A stretch of DNA of 24,917 nt from Chloroflexota bacterium (lineage in GTDB: Bacteria; Chloroflexota; Dehalococcoidia; Lucifugimonadales; Lucifugimonadaceae): assembly GCA_030831265.1 (NCBI GenBank), contig JAURLM010000312.1:1-24917 (forward strand), read 5' to 3'. Made by a program: the position numbers and the translations under genes. Of this stretch, positions 7,079-14,242 are shown piece by piece. Each line of letters begins with the position of its first letter. Position 1 is the stretch's first letter. Below the pieces are notes generated by a model. It was not told the origin of the DNA and ran no database searches. It saw only the letters and a list, made by a program, of their open reading frames with translations.

Positions 7079-8413
7079 ATGTTTGAATCACTCACCGATC
7101 GACTGAACGGCGTTTTCGGAAAACTTACCTCTCGGGGACGACTCTCTGAGCAAGATATCGATGCCGCCCTCCGCGAAGTCCGCATGGCGCTGCTTGAAGC
7201 AGACGTCGACTTCAAGGTCGCCCGTCAGTTCATCAACGACGTAAAGGAAAAGGCAAAGAGCGAAGAAGTTTTCGCATCGCTCACTCCCGGACAGACCGTC
7301 GTCAAGATCGTGCAGGAAGAGCTCGTCCAGATCCTGGGCGGCGAACACGTTGGCATTAGCCGCGCAGACAGGCCGCCCACGGTCATCCTGCTCGTCGGTT
7401 TGCAGGGTGCCGGTAAGACCACAGCTGCGGCAAAACTCGCCAGCAAACTCAACAAGGAAAAGCAGACCGTCATGCTGGCCGCCTGTGACCTTCAGCGACC
7501 AGCGGCCATCGACCAGCTAAAGCAGCTTGGTACGCAGATTGGCGTTGATGTCTACTCCGAGGACCCCGGTAAGAGCAGTCCTGTCCAGGTTGCCAGGAAC
7601 GCCGTAAAGAAAGCAGCCTACGACAACACCTTCTACCTGATTCTGGACACCGCAGGTCGTCTCGCCATCGACGATGACCTGATGCGTGAGCTAGAGGAGA
7701 TTCGCGACGCGACGAACCCGGTCGAAACGCTGCTCGTGGTCGATGCCATGACCGGTCAAGACGCGGTTCGTTCAGGTTCCGAGTTCAACGACCGCATCGG
7801 CATCACCGGCATGATTATGACCAAGATGGACGGTGACGCCCGCGGCGGTGCCGCTCTCTCCATGCGTTCCGTGACAGGTGTTCCCGTCAAGTTCATGGGT
7901 GTTGGTGAACGTGCGGACGCGCTTGAGGACTACCACCCGGACCGGCTTGCGTCACGAATCCTCGGCATGGGTGACGTGCAGTCGCTCATCGAGAAGGCAC
8001 AGGACCAGTTCGACGAGCAGAAGGCGCTTGAGCTTGAGCAGAAGATGCGGAAGTCGCAGTTCGACTTCAACGACATGCTGCAGCAGTTCCAGACCATCAA
8101 GAACATGGGGCCGCTGGATGGAATTCTTGGCATGCTGCCCGGAATGGGAGCAATCAAGAACCAGATCAAGGACGTGGACGAGCGCAAAATGGCGCAGGTT
8201 GAGGCGATCATCCTGTCCATGACGCCGCACGAACGCAGCAACCCCGCGCTCATCAACGGCTCACGGCGTAAGCGCATCGCAGACGGAAGCGGAACCTCGC
8301 CCACGCAGGTCAACCAGCTTCTCAATCAGCACAAGCAGATGCAGAAGATGATGTCCCGCTTCTTCAAGGGCGGCAAAAAGCGCGCCCTCATGGGCATGTT
8401 CGGCCGCAGCTAG
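7079..8413 (+). CDS. ffh: Signal recognition particle protein Ffh (SRP54)
   Basis: A 444-residue SRP GTPase that, with SRP RNA and FtsY, targets ribosomes making membrane proteins to the translocon. Domains run N (residues 1-90, MFESLTDRLNGVFGKL), G (about 95-295) and M (about 325-435). The P-loop is GLQGAGKTT (107-115), DLQRPAA at 137-143 is the family insertion-region motif, G3 is DTAGR (190-194) and G4 is TKMD (248-251). The M domain is methionine-rich and carries the RNA-binding helix around RRKRIADGSG (396-405). Length and all motifs are normal. The ATG start matches the family N-terminus; the ribosome site is weak. Downstream is a permease gene; rpsP/rimM/trmD, common neighbours of ffh, are absent from this window. 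Confidence 0.98.
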   Translation: MFESLTDRLNGVFGKLTSRGRLSEQDIDAALREVRMALLEADVDFKVARQFINDVKEKAKSEEVFASLTPGQTVVKIVQEELVQILGGEHVGISRADRPPTVILLVGLQGAGKTTAAAKLASKLNKEKQTVMLAACDLQRPAAIDQLKQLGTQIGVDVYSEDPGKSSPVQVARNAVKKAAYDNTFYLILDTAGRLAIDDDLMRELEEIRDATNPVETLLVVDAMTGQDAVRSGSEFNDRIGITGMIMTKMDGDARGGAALSMRSVTGVPVKFMGVGERADALEDYHPDRLASRILGMGDVQSLIEKAQDQFDEQKALELEQKMRKSQFDFNDMLQQFQTIKNMGPLDGILGMLPGMGAIKNQIKDVDERKMAQVEAIILSMTPHERSNPALINGSRRKRIADGSGTSPTQVNQLLNQHKQMQKMMSRFFKGGKKRALMGMFGRS

Positions 8414-8522
8414 GCCAAAGTTTCCGTTGGACTGCGTGGCGTGACACAATCCGGGTCTTTCACGATGCCCGAAACCGCGCCCTAAACTATGCCCAAAACC
8501 GGGCACGGAACGCTGCACGCAC

Positions 8523-9428
8523 TTGAACGACTGGCTTCTACCGGCTCTACTCAGTCCGCTGCTGTTCTCCGTCGTCGCGCTCATCGACAAGCGCATCCTC
8601 TCTGAATTCCGCATTCCGCTCCGCAGCTTCAACCTGTTTGTCGGAGCCAGCCAGGGACTCATCGGCACCATCGTCCTGCTCACCGCACCCGGCAACGGCC
8701 TTAGCGCCGTCACTGTCATGTCTGCGCTGGGAATCGGCATTACGCAGGGTTTCGGGCTGTCGCTCATGTTCTGGATGTTGCAGCGAGAAGACCCGTCACG
8801 CGTCATCCCTGCGATGCAGACCAGCCCCATCTTCGTTGCGCTGCTGGCATGGCCGATATTCGGTGAATCTCTGGGTGGTATTCAATGGCTGGCGGTCTTC
8901 CTCGCCGTTGGCGGCGGTACGCTGTCCTCGTTCGGCGCGCGCAGGGGCAGCAGTTCCTACGGCTTCAGCCCGGTTTACCTGTTGCTTATCATCAGCGCAC
9001 TGTTGATGGCCTCGTCGCAACTGCTAACAAAGTCGATAACCGATGATCTTGCGACTCACCAGGTGGTGGGCTTCAGGGGCATCGGGCTGTTTACCGTGAT
9101 GTGGATGCTGTTTGCCCGCCGCAATACAGTTGCCGGGCTTGGCGAGTTTTTGCGACGTAAGAAGCAGGCGCCCTGGCTGTTGCTCTCAGAGGGGATCATG
9201 CCGTTCGGCGGTCACCTGCTGATAACGACTGCGATCAGCCGCGGCCCGGTGGGGCTCGTGGCGGCGGTGACCGGTTCCCGACCGATATTCGTGTTCATCC
9301 TGAGCGTAATCCTGTCCCGCACCGCACCCGGCTACATCTTCGAAAAGCTAACCGGCCGAGACCTAGCCCTGAAACTACTCTCAGCAACGCTGGTAGTAAC
9401 AGCAATAGTCTTGATTTCGGTCACGTAG
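8523..9428 (+). CDS. EamA/DMT-superfamily permease
   Basis: A 301-residue polytopic membrane protein with about ten hydrophobic segments in two repeated halves, the layout of the drug/metabolite transporter superfamily. The first half ends near GGIQWLAVFLAVGGGTLSSFGARR and the second begins near YLLLIISALLMASSQLL. The segment RVIPAMQTSPIFVALLAWPIFGESL resembles the EamA signature around helix 4. The substrate is unknown. The start is TTG at 8523, chosen because the first membrane helix (WLLPALLSPLLFSVVALI) begins four residues later and no ATG is available before it. It follows ffh by 109 bases in the same direction and could be co-transcribed. In that gap a weak hairpin TGCCC/GGGCA (8490-8505) has no T-run. 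Confidence 0.8.
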   Translation: MNDWLLPALLSPLLFSVVALIDKRILSEFRIPLRSFNLFVGASQGLIGTIVLLTAPGNGLSAVTVMSALGIGITQGFGLSLMFWMLQREDPSRVIPAMQTSPIFVALLAWPIFGESLGGIQWLAVFLAVGGGTLSSFGARRGSSSYGFSPVYLLLIISALLMASSQLLTKSITDDLATHQVVGFRGIGLFTVMWMLFARRNTVAGLGEFLRRKKQAPWLLLSEGIMPFGGHLLITTAISRGPVGLVAAVTGSRPIFVFILSVILSRTAPGYIFEKLTGRDLALKLLSATLVVTAIVLISVT

Positions 9429-9429
9429 C

Positions 9430-9480
9430 AAAGCTCCGCCTGGGACGCGCATGGCGTCGCCGTACATCGCCCCTACGGCG
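9430..9480 (-). repeat. Dispersed intergenic repeat, inverted relative to the copy at 5385-5543
   Basis: On the minus strand the block order is TAGGGGCGATGTAC (9475-9462), a 22-base block starting GCCATGCG and ending GCGGAG (9455-9434), then AGGCGGAGCTTTGCTA ending at 9429. Each has a close match in the 5385-5543 gap. CGCCGTA (9458-9464) and TACGGCG (9474-9480) also form a perfect 7-bp stem. It begins right at the end of the permease gene. Confidence 0.5.
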
Positions 9481-9481
9481 G

Positions 9482-9526
9482 TCATCCGAGATTCTTCCGT
9501 CAGCCCGACCGCGGTGGAGGAATCTC
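9482..9526 (+). repeat. Palindromic repeat with GAGATTC stem
   Basis: GAGATTCTTCC (9488-9498) pairs with GGAGGAATCTC (9516-9526), 10 of 11 positions, around a 17-base loop. With the preceding TCATCC it matches the outline of the GTCATTCC...GGAATCTC class of dispersed bacterial intergenic palindromes; a degenerate relative is at 1342-1370. It might add to termination of the upstream permease transcript, but no T-run follows. Confidence 0.5.
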
Positions 9527-9757
9527 GCTCCCGTCACGCCTGAGCGCGCCCGTGCTCGAAAGCGGAAGTTGGTTCAAGAATTGGGTGCGAGCATAGCGGA
9601 CAACTGTCACCGGGGATCAATTCATCTCGTCCGGGCTTCACTTTCGACAGCGGTTCCGCTCCCCATCAGCCGGGCGCGGCTTATACTTGCTCTTTATATC
9701 TTTTGCGGAACCAGCCAGTAACAAATAACAAAACTCGCCACCGGAGGTGGTTGCCTG

Positions 9758-10816
9758 ATGAACCCCGGACAGGGCGGAAACCCCGCCGGACTGACTTACC
9801 GTGATGCCGGGGTTGATCTCGACGCCGCGGCATCTGCCAAGGTCCGCATCATGTCGCTCGCAAAGCGGACTCTTGGCTCCAACGTAATCTCCGAACAGGG
9901 CGGTTTCGGTGGCGTCATCGATCCCGGAGCCAACGCCGACACACTGCTCGTGTCGAGCACGGACAGCGTCGGCACGAAACTCCGCATCGCCCAGGCCATG
10001 AACCGCCACACCACCATCGGGCGGGACATCGTCAATCACTGCATTAACGACATCATGCCAGCCGGTGCCACGCCACTTTTCTTCCTCGACTACATCGGCC
10101 TGTCCAACTTCGACGAAGAGTTGCTGGCGGAGATCATGGAGGGTCTGAGCGCTGCTTGCACTGACGCCGGTTGTGCCTTGCTTGGTGGCGAAACTGCGAC
10201 CCTCCCCGGCATCTACCACGACGATGACTATGACCTCGTCGGCTTCATTGTCGGAACGGTCAAGCGTGACCGCGTAATTCGTCCTGAGAGCACCGTCGCT
10301 GGCGACGTGATCGTTGGCCTGCCGTCCAGCGGCCTGCACACCAACGGATACTCTCTTGTGCGAAAAGTCTTTGGAATCGACGATGACGCGTCCGTACTGA
10401 AGGACATCTTACCCGGCGACACGCGTACGCTCGGTGATGCTCTGCTTGAGCCGCACCGCAGCTACCTGCCTGTCATGAAGGATGCGGATGGCGGCATCTT
10501 GCGAGAGGTGAAAGGGCTTGGCCACAACACCGGCGGCGGTATCTTCAAAAACGTGCCGCGTGTCATCGCAAAAGGCCTCGCCGCCGAAATTGACGTGAGA
10601 AGCTGGAAAACGCCGCCTTTGTTCGCACATATACAGCGTACCGGCGGCATCGATGACCTTGAAATGTTCCGTGTCTTCAACATGGGCCTCGGCATGGCAG
10701 TCGTTGTCGCAGAAAGTGACGCTGACAAGCTGCTTGGCTCCGTTGAAGGCGCTTGGATGGCTGGTCGGCTGGTTCCGCAGACTGGCAATGAACGAGTGAT
10801 TGCGAAGGGGCTTTAA
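9758..10816 (+). CDS. purM: Phosphoribosylformylglycinamidine cyclo-ligase (AIR synthetase)
   Basis: A 352-residue enzyme of purine synthesis that closes formylglycinamidine ribonucleotide to aminoimidazole ribonucleotide using ATP. Family motifs are present: LTYRDAGVDLDAA near the N-terminus, the substrate-binding STDSVGTKL (about 67-75), HCINDIMPAGATPLFFLDY (about 94-112), GGETATLPGIY (143-153) and GLGHNTGGGIFKNVPRV in the C-terminal domain. Length is normal. The start ATG has a strong ribosome site GGAGGT nine bases upstream. purH starts seven bases after its stop, so the two are clearly an operon. purN, often between them, is not here. Confidence 0.97.
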   Translation: MNPGQGGNPAGLTYRDAGVDLDAAASAKVRIMSLAKRTLGSNVISEQGGFGGVIDPGANADTLLVSSTDSVGTKLRIAQAMNRHTTIGRDIVNHCINDIMPAGATPLFFLDYIGLSNFDEELLAEIMEGLSAACTDAGCALLGGETATLPGIYHDDDYDLVGFIVGTVKRDRVIRPESTVAGDVIVGLPSSGLHTNGYSLVRKVFGIDDDASVLKDILPGDTRTLGDALLEPHRSYLPVMKDADGGILREVKGLGHNTGGGIFKNVPRVIAKGLAAEIDVRSWKTPPLFAHIQRTGGIDDLEMFRVFNMGLGMAVVVAESDADKLLGSVEGAWMAGRLVPQTGNERVIAKGL

Positions 10817-10823
10817 GGCGAAA

Positions 10824-12350
10824 ATGAGGGCACTTCTTAGCGCATATGACCGCACCGGGCTGGCCGACTTCGCAAAGGCGTTGTCCGCGCTTGGATGCGA
10901 ACTGATTAGCACCGGTGGCACGCTGAAAGACATGCAAGCCGCCGGTCTGAAGGTGACGCAGGTGGCGGAGATCACCGGGTCGCCAGAAATCCTCGATGGA
11001 CGCGTCAAGACGCTTCATCCCGCCATCCACGGCGGCCTCCTAGCACGGCGTGACCTGCCTTCACATGTTGCCGAGTTAGAGCAGCACGGCATCACCGGCA
11101 TCGACATCGTCGTAAACAACCTGTACCCGTTCGTGCAGACCATCTCGAAGCCCGATGTGAAGCTCATCGACGCGCTGGAGAACATCGATATCGGCGGGCC
11201 TGCAATGACACGCGCCGCCGCGAAAAACTTTCCATCGGTAATCATCGTCGTTGATCCTGCCGACTATGCCGAAGTTGCAGAATTGCTCAAGCAGGGCGAA
11301 GTGCCGCTCGAAAAGCGTCGCCAGCTCGCAGCCAAAGCCTTCCAGCACGTCGCTCTTTACGACACCGCAATATCGAACTACTTGCGTTCTACTGATAATT
11401 CCAGCGACGCGAAATTCCCCCAGGAATGGACCGCCGGCTGGAACCGCGTTGCCGTGCCTCGTTACGGCGAGAACCCTCACCAGGAAGCGGCAATCTATGC
11501 CACGCCTGGTGAATCCGGCGGCATCGTTAACGCAAAGCGGCTTCACGGCATTGACTTGTCATACCTGAACTACTTTGACGGAGACGCCGCGTGGGTCGCC
11601 GCCAACTCGTTCCCGCAAAACGCCGTCGCTATCGTTAAGCACGCCAACCCCTGTGGCCTCGCCGTGGACGACAACCAGGCTGAGGCATATCGCAAGGCAC
11701 TTGAAGGCGACCCTGTTTCCGCGTTCGGCGGTATCGTCGGCTTCAACAGCGTTCTCACAACTGAGACTGCAAACGTCATGAAAGGCGTGCTGTTCGACGT
11801 CATCGTCGCCCCCGGGTACGAGCCGGAAGCACTTGAAATCCTGAAAAAACGGAAGCGCACCCGCGTGCTGGAAGTGCAGACCTCCCGCCCGAACAAATTT
11901 GAACTCCGTACAGTGTCCGGCGGCGTGCTGGTGCAGCAACCGGATGATCTCGTTGAGGATCCGCGCACATGGAAGGTTGTCACCAAGCGCGCACCTTCAG
12001 AGCAAGAACTCATTGACCTCGGGTTTGCGTGGAAGGCGTGTCGGCTCGTCCATTCCAACGCTATCGTGTTCGTGAAGAACAATGCTCTTGTCGGCATGGG
12101 TGCGGGCCAGCCAAACCGCGTCAACAGCGTAATGCTCGCTGGTCGTTCTGCCGGTGACGCTTCAAAGGGCAGCGTGATGGCATCAGACGCCTTCTTCCCG
12201 TTCCCTGACGGCATTGAGAACGCAGCGCAATACGGCATCACTGCTGTCGCCCAGCCCGGCGGATCGGTAAAGGACGACGAAGTTATCGCCGCAGCCGATA
12301 AACTTGGTCTTGCGATGGTCATGACGGGCACGCGCCACTTTTTACACTGA
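10824..12350 (+). CDS. purH: Bifunctional AICAR formyltransferase/IMP cyclohydrolase
   Basis: A 508-residue bifunctional enzyme for the last two steps of IMP synthesis. The N-terminal MGS-like cyclohydrolase domain starts RALLSAYDRTGLADFAKAL and contains STGGT, EILDGRVKTLHP and NNLYPF. The formyltransferase domain has RYGENPHQEAAIY, KHANPCGLAV, the FGGI segment and the C-terminal SDAFFPFPDGIE ... TGTRHFLH. I chose the ATG at 10824, since MRALLSAYDRTGL aligns with the usual N-terminus and AAGGCG precedes it; an in-frame TTG at 10800 would overlap purM and add eight atypical residues. It is translated closely behind purM, seven bases after its stop. Confidence 0.97.
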   Translation: MRALLSAYDRTGLADFAKALSALGCELISTGGTLKDMQAAGLKVTQVAEITGSPEILDGRVKTLHPAIHGGLLARRDLPSHVAELEQHGITGIDIVVNNLYPFVQTISKPDVKLIDALENIDIGGPAMTRAAAKNFPSVIIVVDPADYAEVAELLKQGEVPLEKRRQLAAKAFQHVALYDTAISNYLRSTDNSSDAKFPQEWTAGWNRVAVPRYGENPHQEAAIYATPGESGGIVNAKRLHGIDLSYLNYFDGDAAWVAANSFPQNAVAIVKHANPCGLAVDDNQAEAYRKALEGDPVSAFGGIVGFNSVLTTETANVMKGVLFDVIVAPGYEPEALEILKKRKRTRVLEVQTSRPNKFELRTVSGGVLVQQPDDLVEDPRTWKVVTKRAPSEQELIDLGFAWKACRLVHSNAIVFVKNNALVGMGAGQPNRVNSVMLAGRSAGDASKGSVMASDAFFPFPDGIENAAQYGITAVAQPGGSVKDDEVIAAADKLGLAMVMTGTRHFLH

Positions 12351-12376
12351 ACCATCCATCAGGCAGGGACGAGCGG

Positions 12377-13102
12377 TTGCCAAGATCGGTCGAGATAATT
12401 ATCCCGGTGCTAAACGAAGAGCGAGCCTTGCCGCTCTGCATCGACACGCTCATCGAATTCACCGCGGGGCATCCCGATTACGACTGGAAGATCACGGTTG
12501 CCGACAACGGATCCACGGACACCACGCCGGAGGTCATAGCTGAACTTGGCAAAAAGTATCCTAACGTCGGAACCCTGAGGCTCGAACAGCGCGGTCGCGG
12601 GCGAGCTCTCAAACGGGCATGGCTGGATAGCGATGCCGACGTCCGTTGCTACATGGATGTTGACCTCTCGACAGATATCAAGGCGCTACCGGAACTCGTC
12701 GGCGCAATCGCGAACGAGGGCTATGATGTGGCGATCGGCTCTCGTCTCAGCAAAGGCTCGCAGGTGATCGGTCGGAAGTTGAGTCGTGAAATTACATCGC
12801 GCGGCTACAACTTGCTGATAAGGCTGATGTTCTGGCCTTCATTCCGTGATGCACAGTGCGGTTTTAAGGCCGTTTCCCGCCGAGCTGCGGAAAACCTGAT
12901 GCCGCTCATCAAGGACAATGCCTGGTTCATGGATACCGAGATGCTGCTGCTCGCACAGGCGGCCGGGTATCGCATAAAGCAAGTTCCAGTACGGTGGGTA
13001 GATGATCCCGACACCCGTGTGAAAATTGCTTCGACAGCGTGGGAAGATGTGAAAGGCCTGTTACGGTTGCGGTTCAAGGGCAGGCCAAAACCCGCAGGAT
13101 GA
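12377..13102 (+). CDS. Family 2 glycosyltransferase, polyprenyl-phosphate sugar synthase-like
   Basis: A 241-residue GT-A fold glycosyltransferase like dolichol/polyprenyl-phosphate mannose or glucose synthases. It has the N-terminal VEIIIPVLNEERALP, the nucleotide-binding ADNGSTDTT, the metal-binding DXD in YMDVDLSTD (about residues 93-101), AIGSRL, and the acceptor-site region FRDAQCGFKAVSR and WFMDTEMLLLAQ. There is no C-terminal membrane anchor, so it is a single catalytic domain. The likely product is a lipid-linked sugar for envelope glycans (inference). The start is TTG with an AGGGA site upstream, 26 bases after purH, so it may be read from the pur transcript although it has no known purine role. 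Confidence 0.87.
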   Translation: MPRSVEIIIPVLNEERALPLCIDTLIEFTAGHPDYDWKITVADNGSTDTTPEVIAELGKKYPNVGTLRLEQRGRGRALKRAWLDSDADVRCYMDVDLSTDIKALPELVGAIANEGYDVAIGSRLSKGSQVIGRKLSREITSRGYNLLIRLMFWPSFRDAQCGFKAVSRRAAENLMPLIKDNAWFMDTEMLLLAQAAGYRIKQVPVRWVDDPDTRVKIASTAWEDVKGLLRLRFKGRPKPAG

Positions 13103-13229
13103 TGCCGACACGTTAAAATGGCACGTCCTCAGGCCCGCTGGCGATCGACGGCCAGTGGCATTAAGCAGGAAACAAGGGACTGGCGGCGTGCTTCGCTTAG
13201 TACAGCAGGGCCGACGCAGGAACTGATTT

Positions 13230-14228
13230 ATGACAACTCGAGATTTCGAGATTCCACGTTCAGTGCTGGTGGGCGACACCGCTGACAACGAACTTGTCAG
13301 GGCACAGACGATTCTCCGCAATGAAGGGGCCAACCCCGAAGTGGTAATGGAGTTCACCGTTGGTAACGACGGTATCTTCTGCGGCATCACGGAGGCGCGG
13401 TCGCTGCTGTCACGCATCCTTCCAGAGACGGGCCGAGAGGTCTGGGCCCTGGAGGAGGGCATGTCGGTTTCGGAGGGCGAAGTTGCCCTGCGTATTCGTG
13501 CGCCGTACGCATCGTTCGGACTGTATGAAACCGCCCTGTGCGGCACGCTTGCTTCGTCCACGGGATGGGCGACTGCTGCGCGGGAATGTGTTGATGCCGC
13601 CAAGGGCATACCCGTCGTTTCATACGGCGCAAGACACGTTCACCCCTCGGTAGTCGGAATCATGGACTACTCGGCCGTCGTGGGTAAGTGCGTCGCGAAC
13701 TCGTCGCTGATCGGTGCGAGACTGACCGGGTTGACGCCGTCTGGCACGATGCCGCACTCGCTCGTGCTAATCATTGGCGACACCGTTCGTACCGTGCTTG
13801 CTTTCGACCGGCACATGCCTCCGGAAGTGCCGCGTGTAGCTCTTGTGGACACGTTCAAGGACGAGGCAGAGGACGCCATATCGGTTGCAAAGGCGCTCCG
13901 TGAGCGGCTTCGCGGGATCCGGCTGGATACTCCTGCACAGCGCGGAGGCGTGACCCCTGCCCTTGTGCATGAGGTGCGGGCTCGACTGGACCAGGCTGGT
14001 TATAACTACGTTGATATCTACGTGAGCGGCGGTATCACACCTGAACGCATAACGCAGTTCGTGGAGTTGGAAGCACCGGTCAGCGTGTTTGCTGTCGGCT
14101 TCTACATAGCCAGCGCGCGGCCAATTGCGTTCACTGCAGACATCAAGGAAATTGATGGTCGGCCGGTGGCAAAGCGTGGCCGAATACCGGGAACCACGAT
14201 CAACGCGAGGCTGGCACGGATCCTGTAA
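13230..14228 (+). CDS. Nicotinate phosphoribosyltransferase-like enzyme
   Basis: A 332-residue protein of the nicotinate/quinolinate phosphoribosyltransferase fold, which joins a pyridine base to PRPP for NAD synthesis. An N-terminal domain (1-110) with WALEEGMSVSEGEVALRI precedes the barrel. Expected active-site segments are SYGARHVHP (131-139), GTMPHSLVL (172-180), the strand VALVDTFKDE (203-212), IRLDTP (230-235) and VSGGI (265-269). It is shorter than typical PncB (about 390-480 residues), nearer the compact archaeal-like form. Salvage of nicotinate is the likely role; quinolinate PRTase is less likely given the GTMPHS motif. The ATG has AGGAA seven bases upstream. A 127-base gap separates it from the glycosyltransferase. 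Its stop lies 14 bases from the stop of convergent tilS. Confidence 0.85.
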   Translation: MTTRDFEIPRSVLVGDTADNELVRAQTILRNEGANPEVVMEFTVGNDGIFCGITEARSLLSRILPETGREVWALEEGMSVSEGEVALRIRAPYASFGLYETALCGTLASSTGWATAARECVDAAKGIPVVSYGARHVHPSVVGIMDYSAVVGKCVANSSLIGARLTGLTPSGTMPHSLVLIIGDTVRTVLAFDRHMPPEVPRVALVDTFKDEAEDAISVAKALRERLRGIRLDTPAQRGGVTPALVHEVRARLDQAGYNYVDIYVSGGITPERITQFVELEAPVSVFAVGFYIASARPIAFTADIKEIDGRPVAKRGRIPGTTINARLARIL

Positions 14229-14242
14229 GCCACAGGTGCTTG

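Larger units (their letters stand above)
9429..9757. other. 329-base non-coding region upstream of purM with repeats and leader structures
   Basis: No gene is supported. From left to right it holds a dispersed repeat copy (9430-9480), a GAGATTC hairpin (9482-9526), an inverted pair GGTTCCGC (9652-9659) with GCGGAACC (9705-9712), the -10-like TATACT near 9682 and TTTATA-rich sequence to about 9704, and the purM ribosome site GGAGGT at 9743-9748. No purine riboswitch or PurR-type box was recognised. Confidence 0.5.

Noticed and set aside
9638..10339. A 233-residue minus-strand open frame
   Set aside because: It is antisense to purM, whose motifs and ribosome site are clear. The protein has a composition typical of a codon shadow.
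11570..12355. A 261-residue minus-strand open frame
   Set aside because: Antisense to purH over its full length, with Ser/Thr/Arg-rich low-complexity content and no family features.
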